In this document: positions 44,350 through 52,179 of the stretch, piece by piece
How the letters are laid out: every line of letters starts with the position of its first letter
Numbering within the stretch: the first letter of the stretch is position 1
DNA from: Verrucomicrobiia bacterium
Lineage (GTDB): Bacteria; Verrucomicrobiota; Verrucomicrobiia; Limisphaerales; UBA8199
Reading direction: 5' to 3'
Assembly: GCA_035946615.1 (NCBI GenBank)
Contig: DASYZB010000142.1
Coordinates: 1-54,521 of the forward strand
Length of the DNA stretch: 54,521 bases
Notes under the pieces: generated by a model
Told to the model about the DNA's origin: nothing
Seen by the model: the letters and a program-made list of their open reading frames with translations, nothing else
Databases searched by the model: none
Translations under genes and position numbers: made by a program

Positions 44350-45525
44350 GTGAAAAGGCGCCTGTCTATCGGTCTAGGTCTCGTGGGAACCATAATCCTG
44401 GCTGGCCTTTTGGTGTCTGTCCCGCATTCCAGCCGCCCAACCTACCAGGGCAACACTGTAACCGAATGGGCGTTGCGCGCGAATTCGGGAGACCCACTCG
44501 CGACGCGCGCCCTGAAATCCATGGGTCAGCGTGCGGTCCCCGAGTTGCTCGGTCTATTGCAATATCACCGGTCTTTTTTAGGAACGAGACTGCGGTCTCT
44601 TACACCGAGCCTGGGGTCGCCATGGCGCGGTTTGGTTCCACGAAAGGTGCTCCAGCCTGATGCGTTCGTGTATCGGGAGGCCGGTGCGCATGGGCTTGGC
44701 ATCCTTGGCAGTCAGGCCAACGCTGCGGTTTATCCTCTGGCCAAGGCGTTGCGGGAAAAGGAAGGGCGCGTCCGCTGGGAGGCGGCTTCAGCCCTGGGTA
44801 GCATTGGCCAGGATTCGGTGCCTGCGCTCATCGAGGCTCTGAAAGCTCCCGATGTCATGGTGCGGCGCGCCGCGGCCTTTGCTTTAGGCCAAATCGGCCC
44901 AAGGGCTGCGCCTGCAGTGCCGGCTCTCATTGCACGGCTCCAGGACACAAACGAGCAGGTCGTGTCTTCCGCATCCCACAGTTTATCCACTATTGGTCTG
45001 CCCGCAATTCCAGCCCTAATGGAAGCGATCGAGCATGGGGATGCTCGCGCCCGCGAAGCTGGGGCTAGAGCATTTGATTCAGTTTACCCTTCTCTGATAG
45101 CGGCAGTGCCGGCGCTGTTGGACCAGGCAAACGCTTCATCAACCACTGCACGGAAGGAAGCCTTAGAAGAACTCGGCGCCGACCGTTTTGCCCGGAAGCC
45201 CGTTATTGAGACACTGGCCAGGGCTCTGGGTGATAAGTCTTTGGAAGTGCGTTCTGCCGCTGCCCTGGCCCTTGGGCGTATCGGTCGCCGGGCTGCCGAC
45301 GCCATACCCCAACTCCAAAAAGCAACATCGGACCCTGATGCCTCGGTTCGTTCCGCAGCTCGGCTCGCTTTACTCAAGATTCGGGGAGACGACATCATTG
45401 ACTGTGGCGATTCATTCAATCCTCGTGAAACTACTCGACGGAGAGGGATGGTGGGCGGCTTACGTAAGTCATTGATGGACTGGCGCACCCATCAGGAGTT
45501 GAACCTGAAACCTTCTGATCCGTAG
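44350..45525 (+). CDS. HEAT/PBS-lyase-repeat protein ending in tRNA-derived sequence
   Basis: A 391-codon frame from a GTG at 44350, with a signal-anchor start (MKRRLSIGLGLVGTIILAGLLVSV, first codon GTG). From about 110 to 335 it has HEAT-like repeats of about 30 residues (WEAASALGSIGQDSVPALIEAL, RRAAAFALGQIGPRAAPAVPAL, VRSAAALALGRIGRRAADAIPQL). Such repeats act in protein contacts. The last 15 residues, RTHQELNLKPSDP, are translated from a tRNA 3' fragment (45481-45526), which tells that the natural C-terminus was lost or changed by an integration event. The repeats themselves are uninterrupted. The stop is provided within the tRNA fragment. Confidence 0.85.
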   Translation: MKRRLSIGLGLVGTIILAGLLVSVPHSSRPTYQGNTVTEWALRANSGDPLATRALKSMGQRAVPELLGLLQYHRSFLGTRLRSLTPSLGSPWRGLVPRKVLQPDAFVYREAGAHGLGILGSQANAAVYPLAKALREKEGRVRWEAASALGSIGQDSVPALIEALKAPDVMVRRAAAFALGQIGPRAAPAVPALIARLQDTNEQVVSSASHSLSTIGLPAIPALMEAIEHGDARAREAGARAFDSVYPSLIAAVPALLDQANASSTTARKEALEELGADRFARKPVIETLARALGDKSLEVRSAAALALGRIGRRAADAIPQLQKATSDPDASVRSAARLALLKIRGDDIIDCGDSFNPRETTRRRGMVGGLRKSLMDWRTHQELNLKPSDP

Positions 45526-45526
45526 T
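45481..45526 (-). repeat. tRNA-Arg(ACG) 3' half, candidate attachment site copy A
   Basis: On the minus strand this 46-bp tract is the 3' half of a tRNA: anticodon loop CTACGGA (anticodon ACG, arginine), 3' anticodon stem, TTCAACT T loop with CAGG/CCTG stem, and an acceptor 3' strand ending in CCA. The 5' half (D arm, 5' acceptor) is not found next to it, so it is not a functional tRNA gene. It is identical over all 46 bases to 50003-50048. Integration by tyrosine recombinases into tRNA 3' ends leaves such duplicates. Confidence 0.85.
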
Positions 45527-45690
45527 CAAACATTGAAGCGATTTTTCGGGCAAGGTTGCGTGCTGCCAAAAGCTTATGAAAGTCAGCGGCGGGTATCGGC
45601 AGGTATCCGGTGCCGACCCCGCGTGTAAAATGTGTCCCACCCAAAACTCAGTCAAACGCAGTGAGAAAGCGAGGGTTGGGTCAACTCCGC

Positions 45691-46185
45691 TCAACTCCAC
45701 CGAGCCGGAAAATCCGCGTTACCGCCAGTCGCCTCCTTGAACTTGCTTCTCATCCTATGGGAGAACGAGGAGTCCATTGCGAGAGCCAGAAACTCTTCCT
45801 CAACCAGTTCGGCAGGCATAGCAGCCAGCGATTTAATGATGCCGCTCAGGTACTGTCGCGTAGTGTTGGAGCTTTTTACGCGTCGAAGCTCGGTGAACAG
45901 CAGACGGGCACAGGCCTCCGTTTGGACGTCGCGCAGCGCCTCCACGATTGTCAGGCGCCGCTCCCAGTTTTCGTCGCTGGCGGCCAACAAGCCCATAAGA
46001 AACACGCCGGCCTCTTTTCGACCGCTGCCATGCATCAGCCGCAGGATCGCCACGCCCGATTCAAACTTCCTTTGGTCACTCTCCACGGCTTGTTGCAAGA
46101 TTCCGTCAATGGGGAACTTGGCCGCGTCCAGAGAGCCTTCCTCGGTTATCCACGGCACGGCTCGATTTGAGCATTCGTCACTCAT
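45691..46185 (-). CDS. Hypothetical helical protein
   Basis: About 164 residues from ATG 46185 (MSDECSNRAVPWITEEGSLD); the open frame continues to 46344 but that part is low in coding character. Strongly helical by inspection, with alternating short helices such as FPIDGILQQAVESDQRKFESG, AILRLMH and YLSGIIKSLAAMPAELVEEE, compatible with HEAT-like packing. No known family. It is transcribed divergently from the gene at 46307 and lies within the segment bounded by the two tRNA fragments. Unknown function. Confidence 0.6.
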   Translation of the reverse strand: MSDECSNRAVPWITEEGSLDAAKFPIDGILQQAVESDQRKFESGVAILRLMHGSGRKEAGVFLMGLLAASDENWERRLTIVEALRDVQTEACARLLFTELRRVKSSNTTRQYLSGIIKSLAAMPAELVEEEFLALAMDSSFSHRMRSKFKEATGGNADFPARWS

Positions 46186-46306
46186 CGGTCGTATCGTGTC
46201 TGCGCGCGGAAGGCCGGTCAAGCGCCTTGGGTGGTAACCCGGCAGGGTGGCCAAGCCAACCACGATGTTGCTGGATAATCCACGTCCCTTCCACCAGGAT
46301 GGTTCC

Positions 46307-46642
46307 ATGAGCAAGCGGCCCGTGGGCAAGCGAAAATCGAGCAAAGTTAAGGATGTGTACCTGCGCCACCTGGGAAAAATTTGGCCAACAATCCTGCGGG
46401 CCTACAACGATTTCAAAGACATTAAGCCCATCATTGAATATCGCCTTCGCGAAAAGGTCGTCCTTGCCTATCCTGCCTTGCCTTACATCGCTGATTTGAC
46501 CAAACGAACAAGGGAGGAAACGCGCCAGGTTTACCGGGAGGCAGCAGAGAACAGAAGGTTCATGGTCTTCATCTCGGACAGCCGAGAGCGAGTTCTCCGG
46601 TCGTATGTCTTCGCTATAGAGGAACCGGCCGGGCGCATTTAA
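46307..46642 (+). CDS. Small hypothetical protein
   Basis: 111 residues from ATG 46307 (MSKRPVGKRKSSKVKDVYLRHL); the upstream in-frame extension to 46247 is unlikely. The N-terminus is basic, the middle has an aromatic helix (IWPTILRAYNDFKDIKPIIEY), and the rest is RLREKVVLAYPALPYI plus strand-rich RRFMVFISDSRERVLRSYVF. A nucleic-acid-binding role is conceivable from the basic N-terminus but is not supported by a motif. It is followed at some distance by 46879 and 47205 on the same strand inside the tRNA-bounded segment. Confidence 0.55.
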   Translation: MSKRPVGKRKSSKVKDVYLRHLGKIWPTILRAYNDFKDIKPIIEYRLREKVVLAYPALPYIADLTKRTREETRQVYREAAENRRFMVFISDSRERVLRSYVFAIEEPAGRI

Positions 46643-46878
46643 GCCTACAATCCAATGAAAAGCGAGACTCCGGTGAAGCGGGCGCAGCACGGATCCCCCT
46701 GGCCCGGCTGAGTCTTGCGGCCAACACACCTTTTGCTAACCTCGTGCTATGAGTGAATGCGAAGCTCATGCTGCCACCGTCGGCGAGGGATCGAAACATG
46801 TTTCGAATCGTCTTGGAAAAGCGCGAACGCTTCGCCGAAGTGGCAGGCGGGATAGAGAGATTAGCCGCTATTGATTGT

Positions 46879-47205
46879 ATGAAATCCTCGTTTGTCGGGC
46901 GATGGCGGATTGTGGAAATGGAGCAGTGGGAGCAGGAATTTGTGGATTTGGTAGCACCCGGCCACATTACTTTTGCGAGTGGTGGGCGGGGTCAATTTTC
47001 CTTTGGTGCAGTGGAGGCCAATTTGGATTGGAGGCAAGACCCCTCGGGCAAGCGCGTGAGTTTCTCTTTCGAGGGCTTTGATGAAGGCGACGAAGTTTCG
47101 GGCCGAGGGTGGGCGGAACCGGAAGGCGGAAGATTGACCGGGAGAATCGTTTTCCATCTTGGGGATGAGTCCGGCTTCGTGGCCCAGAGATCGCGGCGGA
47201 CTTAA
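46879..47205 (+). CDS. Small hypothetical protein, beta-rich
   Basis: 108 residues from ATG 46879 (MKSSFVGRWRIVEMEQWEQEF). The pattern is of alternating beta strands with many Trp and Phe (GHITFASGGRGQFSFGAVEANLD, RVSFSFEGFDEGDEVSGRGWAE), which resembles a small beta-barrel. An in-frame extension to 46753 adds a non-conserved segment with a separate tiny frame at 46748 that reads MSECEAHAATVGEG; neither is preferred. Its stop TAA overlaps the ATG of the next gene (TAATG), so the two are translationally coupled. No family recognised. Confidence 0.6.
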   Translation: MKSSFVGRWRIVEMEQWEQEFVDLVAPGHITFASGGRGQFSFGAVEANLDWRQDPSGKRVSFSFEGFDEGDEVSGRGWAEPEGGRLTGRIVFHLGDESGFVAQRSRRT

Positions 47206-48095
47206 TGGACGATATGCTCAAGGGAGGCAACCAGCGAGCGGGCAAAACCGATAAGCTGCTGACGAAAGTCCTCGGCCATCGTTTCACATTCGACGGCGGT
47301 CAAGCCGACCTGAAACTCTTGCGCTCCATCCACGCGGGAACGTACGCCAATAGGAAGCCGGGCGATCCGAGCTTCCACGCGTATGCCGCCGCCCTCAATA
47401 TGGCGAACGATTTCGCTTCGCAGGTTCTGGTTATTCTCGATCTGGTTCCGTTCAATAATCAGCTGGCCGACCTTCAAGACAAATACATGCCGAGCTATCC
47501 CCCGATGAGCCCGGTGACGTCAGCTTTCTTCGCCGGCTGGATGGTGCTCGATGCGCAAGATGGCTACTCCGGCGCGACTCTTGGCGAATTATTTGTCCAC
47601 TATATCCAGCACGCGGGTGAATACGAGTATGTCCAAAAGGCCATGGCCGCCTTGAACGATTCCTACTGCTCATTCTACGAGGTGATGGATGTCGGCGCAC
47701 CCGGACTCAAGCTATGGGACATCGCGGGCAAGCGGTAGCTTCGATGTTGGAACAGCAGCGGATATGCCGGTGGCAAAGGAGAAATCTGGTACGCCCGGCT
47801 GTTGCCGTCGCTTATTGAGTCCTCCAACCGGTTCGTGACCTTGAACACGCCCTATGTGTTCAGGAACAGCAGCCGGCACGTGTGGGAGAAATTCTTCGAG
47901 CGTCAATCCGTTTCGACGGCCGGCGATCATCGCTCACTGCGAAATTATCTGAAATTTGGCGACTGGCTCGGATACTGGCTCGAGTTCATTTTCCAGGCCT
48001 TTGTGGGTTATACCGGAAACATGATTTTGATAACGGGGGTTCCAGATGACCCCGCCTCGCTTCCACACCGCCATCCACAGCGCAAATTGTGGTAA
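47205..48095 (+). pseudogene. Hypothetical gene split by an in-frame stop
   Basis: The frame opens with ATG 47205 (overlapping the previous stop) and runs 177 codons to TAG at 47736-47738 (…LWDIAGKR stop). The same frame is open again for another 119 codons to 48095, with protein-like sequence such as GEIWYARLLPSLIESSNRFV, LNTPYVFRNSSRHVWEKFFE and GYWLEFIFQAFVGYTGN. A single nonsense change would explain the split, although two short genes or compensating shifts cannot be excluded. Restored length would be 296 residues. Family unknown. The 3' end is 5 bp from the end of the convergent ATPase gene. Confidence 0.6.
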
Positions 48096-48099
48096 TTAC

Positions 48100-49653
48100 T
48101 TAGGCAACGGGTCCCTTTTGGTCCAGCCACAGCAAAAGATTGGAAATCACGGCTCTCCCCGATAGGGTGATGCCCTTTTTCACGGAAGCTTTGGTCGGAT
48201 CGAGCATGTTCACCTCTCCGCTGGGGCTCACTGACGCAACAATCCAATGCCAGCGGAAACCGCGCCCTTCAGCGACCATTCTAGACCATTCGTTGCGGTT
48301 GAATCTGAGCGGCAACGGAGACCGCTTGACTTGGATTCCCAATTGCAGGGCGCCATGTGTCGCCAACAAATCGAAGGCGCCCCGAGATCCTTTGGACTGA
48401 TAGACCAGGTCGAATCCCATGGCCGAGAGCGCACCTGCTGCCGATTTTTCGGCCTCGTCGCCCACCACACTCATGGGCACGATGGTTCCGCCGGGGCGTC
48501 GCCAGCGCAGCCAGAGACCAAACGTTGGATCGGCGAGGCGGTAAAGCCCTTCCGCTGTTCGCTCAACCGCATCCTGCAGACGTTCCAGGTAAGTGACCGT
48601 CGGGCCGGTTGAAGCTCCAATGGTCCTGGAAATGGCCGTCAGGCTCGCCGGCCCCTCTGCCAAGGCGTCGAGGGTAGCGGCCAAAGAAGTCGAGCGTCCC
48701 ACCAGTTTTTGAAATTCGCTTTCGAAATAGAGGGCAAGGCGCCCGGTTCGTGAAAACAACAACTTTTGCAGTGAGGTCTTCAGGGAGGACCGGCTGGGAT
48801 GGCTTGGCGACTCGACCAACTCCTCACCCAGCATCTGAAGATAGAACGGATAGCCACCGATCGCTTTGACAGCCAGCTCGGCAACCTCGCTGGAAATGGG
48901 CTTTTCCGGACCGCTCTCCTGCTGCAATAGATCGACAGCGTCATCAGGGCGGAACGGCCCCAATTCCTGAAGCGCGAAGTGCTGGAAAAACGGTGACTGT
49001 TGGGATTGGACAAGCTTCAGCAGCATAGACCGCGCTGAACCCGAGATAAAATAGCTGACCCTCCTATGCTTCTGCCAACGGCTGCGCATGAACATGAAGG
49101 CGTTGAACTCCTTTCGTGCCCGCAGACCCTCCAACTCTTGGAACTCATCGAGCGCGATAACGAAGAATAGCCCCAAGTGGGCAGCCAGTTGCTCCGGCAA
49201 ATCAAGCCAGGCACCCGCGCGATGCGTATTGATCTCGCCCTCCACAAGCTCCAGAAGCTCGCTCCGGAGTGAGTCAGGCAAGCTCCCGAAGCGATCCGAC
49301 TTTTGAAGCAGCTTGCGATAAGCTGCAGGGTGGCCGCTCAATCTCTCGAGGGATTCGCCCAGTTCCCGCCCAACTGCGGCGTCCAGGACCTCCAAAGCCA
49401 AACGGCGGAAGATCGCCAATGAAGCAGGCCCTTGTTCCTGTACGTCAAGGGTAATGACCCGCAAGGTGTCCGTGCGCGCACGCCTGGCCGCCTCGAGCAC
49501 CAAGCTCGTTTTGCCGATCTTACGAGGTCCCAAGATGGCTATCCATCGTGGCTCGCCAGCCACCAGACGCTGCATGCTGCGCGATAAGGCTTCCAACTCG
49601 CTGGCTCGGTTGTGAAAGCCTTTTCCGACAACGGGCGTACTGGTTTGAAACAT
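48100..49653 (-). CDS. AAA-type ATPase with C-terminal restriction-nuclease-like domain
   Basis: About 517 residues from ATG 49653 (MFQTSTPVVGKGFHNRASEL); the in-frame start 49689 adds an odd leader. ATPase domain: Walker A in AILGPRKIGKTSL (about residue 42), Walker B in FFVIALDEFQEL (Asp169), sensor-like YFISGSARSML, and the GGYPFYLQMLGEEL helix-turn found in archaeal-type STAND ATPases (PF01637). A winged-helix segment follows (about 340-400). The last about 130 residues look like a PD-(D/E)XK nuclease: GFDLVYQSKGSRGAFDLLA then LGIQVKRS with Asp and QxK. Such ATPase-nuclease proteins occur in mobile and defence loci; the role here is inferred. It is in the segment bounded by the two tRNA fragments, with GTTGCA repeats just upstream. 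Confidence 0.82.
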   Translation of the reverse strand: MFQTSTPVVGKGFHNRASELEALSRSMQRLVAGEPRWIAILGPRKIGKTSLVLEAARRARTDTLRVITLDVQEQGPASLAIFRRLALEVLDAAVGRELGESLERLSGHPAAYRKLLQKSDRFGSLPDSLRSELLELVEGEINTHRAGAWLDLPEQLAAHLGLFFVIALDEFQELEGLRARKEFNAFMFMRSRWQKHRRVSYFISGSARSMLLKLVQSQQSPFFQHFALQELGPFRPDDAVDLLQQESGPEKPISSEVAELAVKAIGGYPFYLQMLGEELVESPSHPSRSSLKTSLQKLLFSRTGRLALYFESEFQKLVGRSTSLAATLDALAEGPASLTAISRTIGASTGPTVTYLERLQDAVERTAEGLYRLADPTFGLWLRWRRPGGTIVPMSVVGDEAEKSAAGALSAMGFDLVYQSKGSRGAFDLLATHGALQLGIQVKRSPLPLRFNRNEWSRMVAEGRGFRWHWIVASVSPSGEVNMLDPTKASVKKGITLSGRAVISNLLLWLDQKGPVA

Positions 49654-49683
49654 GCATCTCTCTCTAGCAGAACAGGAGCTTGC

Positions 49684-49719
49684 TTGCAAGCTTGCAACGT
49701 CTCAACTCTGCAACGTTGC
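49684..49719. repeat. GTTGCA-type repeats on the left of attachment copy B
   Basis: TTGCAAG (49684-49690), TTGCAAC (49692-49698) and the perfect palindrome GCAACGTTGC (49710-49719) lie within 36 bp in front of the ATPase gene. Related GTTGCA motifs occur on the other side of the tRNA fragment (50081-50160). They could be integrase arm-type sites or operators of the ATPase gene. Confidence 0.5.
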
Positions 49720-50002
49720 GAGTTTGCGGGCACGGCTACTATCCCACCGGGGCGGCCAGGGACGCAGGTTCCGGGCTGGCAGTCCCGCCATAAGGGAACG
49801 AACAGTTTGTCCTTTCCTTTCGGAGCCGAAAACGTCTCAAGCGCCAGGAATTCAAACCGTCTGATATTGCTTGTGTATAATCGGTCCCACCTTGGGGGTC
49901 AGCGCCGTTTTTTCCGCGAGGCCGACCACCGGATTCCGGTTATTTGATCGCGACAAAACCCTTGATTTACCGAGTGATTTGAAGGGTGAAGTTTTTTTTG
50001 GG

Positions 50003-50048
50003 TGGCGCACCCATCAGGAGTTGAACCTGAAACCTTCTGATCCGTAGT
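50003..50048 (-). repeat. tRNA-Arg(ACG) 3' half, candidate attachment site copy B
   Basis: Identical over all 46 bases to 45481-45526, with different flanks on both sides. As in copy A, only the 3' half of the tRNA is present; the sequence where the D arm should lie shows no tRNA. It sits 237 bp in front of the tyrosine integrase gene, as an attachment site should. The rest of 49720-50285 has no gene; short translations of this tract are artefacts. Confidence 0.87.
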
Positions 50049-50080
50049 TCGGAAAACTAGGGTTTTGGCCAGTCGTAACA

Positions 50081-50197
50081 AGTTGCATTTAGTTGCAAAT
50101 CCTCCACGTTTTCAAGGCTTTACACACCTGAGGGCTAAACTCGACGCAACTCGTTGCAACCGCCCAAAACCGAAAAATTGGCCAAGAATTGGCCAAG
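50081..50197. repeat. Direct repeats between attachment copy B and the integrase
   Basis: AGTTGCATTT and AGTTGCAAAT follow each other at 50081 and 50091; CGCAACTCGTTGC at 50145-50157 is an inverted variant, and GTTGCAA is at 50153-50159. TTGGCCAAG occurs at 50178-50186 and 50189-50197 (11-bp period, core TTGGCCAA palindromic). Position next to attachment site and integrase suggests arm-type integrase or excisionase sites; this is inference. Confidence 0.55.
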
Positions 50198-50285
50198 CAA
50201 CCCCGGCTTTTGAAGCTACGTGGGCTTTGCGCATCTTGTGTGGCTGATACACCGGAGCGCTCTGGTTTTCTGATGGCATTGGGGC

Positions 50286-51769
50286 ATGAGCGCCGGAAAT
50301 ATCGCTGACGATTCCAACGGTGCGGCTGCCGCAGCAACCGAAACCGCAACGAAGCGGTTTTACCCGAAGACTCATGCCAATTATTGGAAATCTCGGCTGG
50401 AACATCGCACCTATTCGCGCGATGGGAAAGCGTTCGAGGTTGCCGAATGGTCAGTCCGCATCCACTTCAAAGGCATCCGAAAGAGTTTCGATTTGGAAAC
50501 GGCGAACAAGGAGGAGGCGGCAGTAAAAGCGCGCGATATTTATCTGTCCATCCTGGCAAAAGGCTGGTCCGCCACAGTCAATGAACTCGCTCCGCAGTTG
50601 GTGCCATTAGCCGAAATTGGCAACGATTGCGCGACCGTTGGCGGGTTCCTCGCCGAAGTGGAAAGAACGGCGAATCTCAAACCGAAGACGTTCCGCTATT
50701 ACGGTTCATGCTTGCGACAGTTCGCGGCTTACGCCCAAGGAGTGAAATCAGACGCTTCGCGGTTCGACTACTGGAAAGGTGGGGCCACGGCATGGCGGCA
50801 GCAGATTGACGCAATTCCCCTTTCAGCGCTGACGCCCGCCGCTGTTGCCGACTATAAGATGTTACGCCTCAAACGGGCGGGGAGCGATCCGCGACGGAAG
50901 CTCGAAGTAAACCGCTCCTTCAACAGTTGGCTGCGGTGCACGAAAAGTCTTTTCAGCGAAGCGATTATTTGCAAACCGAACTTCCGCGTAAAAGTTCCCA
51001 AATTCAAAGTACCCGACGGCCAGCGGGGGGAACGAGAGGTTTACTGGTTTGAGACGGTGAAATTTGAGCGCCCAGGCTCGATGAAGTTCCAGGCGCCAGC
51101 CGGTGTCACGTACGAGGGGCTTGTAACGAAAGCGCGCCATGAGTTGCGCGCGCACAGTCCCGAATCGTACAAGTTGTTCCTCCTGTGCCTTTGTGCCGGT
51201 CTTCGCCGAGGGGAAGCTGATGTTTGCCTGTTTGCCTGTGGACGCAATTGAACGCCGATGACAACTCGATTAGAATCGAAGCCAACAAGTATATCGAGCC
51301 CAAGCACGGTTCAGGCGGCACTGTCTATGTTGACCCGTCATTGATGAAAGAACTGCTCAGCTTCAAAGCGCCGGAGCAAGATGGCTTCGTAATAGATTCT
51401 CCGTTGGAATGGAAGGAGACGACGTATCGCCGCTATCGTTGTGAACCGCATTGGCGGACGCTGATCGAGTGGTTGGAGAGCAACGGCATTGATGCGAAGA
51501 AGAAAGTTCACGAATTGCGGAAACTCTTTGGCGACGCCATCGTCAAGCGAAATGGAATCTTTGCCGGTAGCGCGCAACTCCGGCACTCAACTATTCAAAT
51601 GACGGCGAGTCATTACACTGATCCGCGTCAACGCGCGGCTCTGCCAGTCGGCAATTTGTTTTCGGATGAAGGTACGAGAATTGTGCCTGACCACCCCTCC
51701 GAAGGACAGGTTCCCGCGCAGACACTGAGATCAAACAACCGCAAGACTGGGGTCAAAAATCGGGTTTAA
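50286..51769 (+). pseudogene. Tyrosine recombinase (integrase), frameshifted
   Basis: The first frame (from ATG 50286) gives an N-terminal arm/SAM-like region, a core-binding domain (FLAEVERTANLKPKTFRYYG) and the catalytic domain up to the first Arg motif LCAGLRRGEA, then stops at 51251. The second frame continues from about 51239 as TQLNADDNSIRIEANKYIEP and carries the rest of the active site: HELRK, AQLRHS and the tyrosine in MTASHYTDP, ending 51769. The break coincides with a perfect tandem duplication of TTTGCCTG; removing one copy restores an uninterrupted 491-residue integrase. So the enzyme was recently inactivated, or slips in both directions. It lies next to a tRNA-derived attachment copy, as expected for its function. 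Confidence 0.9.
51223..51238. repeat. 8-bp tandem duplication in the integrase gene
   Basis: TTTGCCTG occurs twice in direct contact (51223-51230 and 51231-51238). Deleting one copy makes RRGEADVCLWTQLNADD read in one frame. This identifies the exact event that broke the gene. Confidence 0.92.
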
Positions 51770-52179
51770 TTCAGTCCGAGGGACAGTCGTTGCCGAATTT
51801 GCTCCAGGCATGGCGAGGGTCGGAATCGAACGAGGAACCTTTACCGTTCCGATTGCAACTCACTCAAATTCAAGCACTAGGATACATTGATTTTACGAGG
51901 GTTCAAGCACTTTTCGCGATCGTTCGTCCACCGCCTCGCCATTGCTCGCCTATTGCCCTCCCAGCGCTCGCCAGGTGAAGATTTAGGTGAAGAATTGGGC
52001 GAAGCATATCTCCATCGTAAATCGCGCAATAGGCAATGTTGCCTGGAGTTACTTTCTTGCCCCGAGCCTAAATTGGGCAGTTGGTCGGTGGGGTGGTTGT
52101 GGTGGGTCAGTGACGTCCGTCCTGCAAGCATATCCGACCTCAGGTCCGTGGCCTTGGACGTACGAATTAGGAATTCGCC
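51770..52179. other. 410-bp interval after the integrase with a tRNA-like tract
   Basis: No gene is supported. On the minus strand 51811-51831 reads like a tRNA T arm and acceptor end (GTTCGATTCCGACCCTCGCCA), next to GGAAC...GTTCC able to form a 5-bp stem with a 7-base loop; however U33 is missing and the T stem has mismatches, so this is at most a relic. The homology of the following sigma factor begins only around 52186. The rest holds short frames without family resemblance. Confidence 0.5.

Noticed and set aside
45431-50081. Minus-strand short frames with the phrase TTDQKVSGSTPDGCA at 45431-45700 and 49899-50081
   Set aside because: They are translations of the tRNA 3' fragments, a known artefact.
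51415-51426. GGAGACGACGTA, a 12-base match to the dispersed repeat, inside the integrase
   Set aside because: It is read as ordinary integrase codons (KETTY) without the rest of the element, so probably coincidence.
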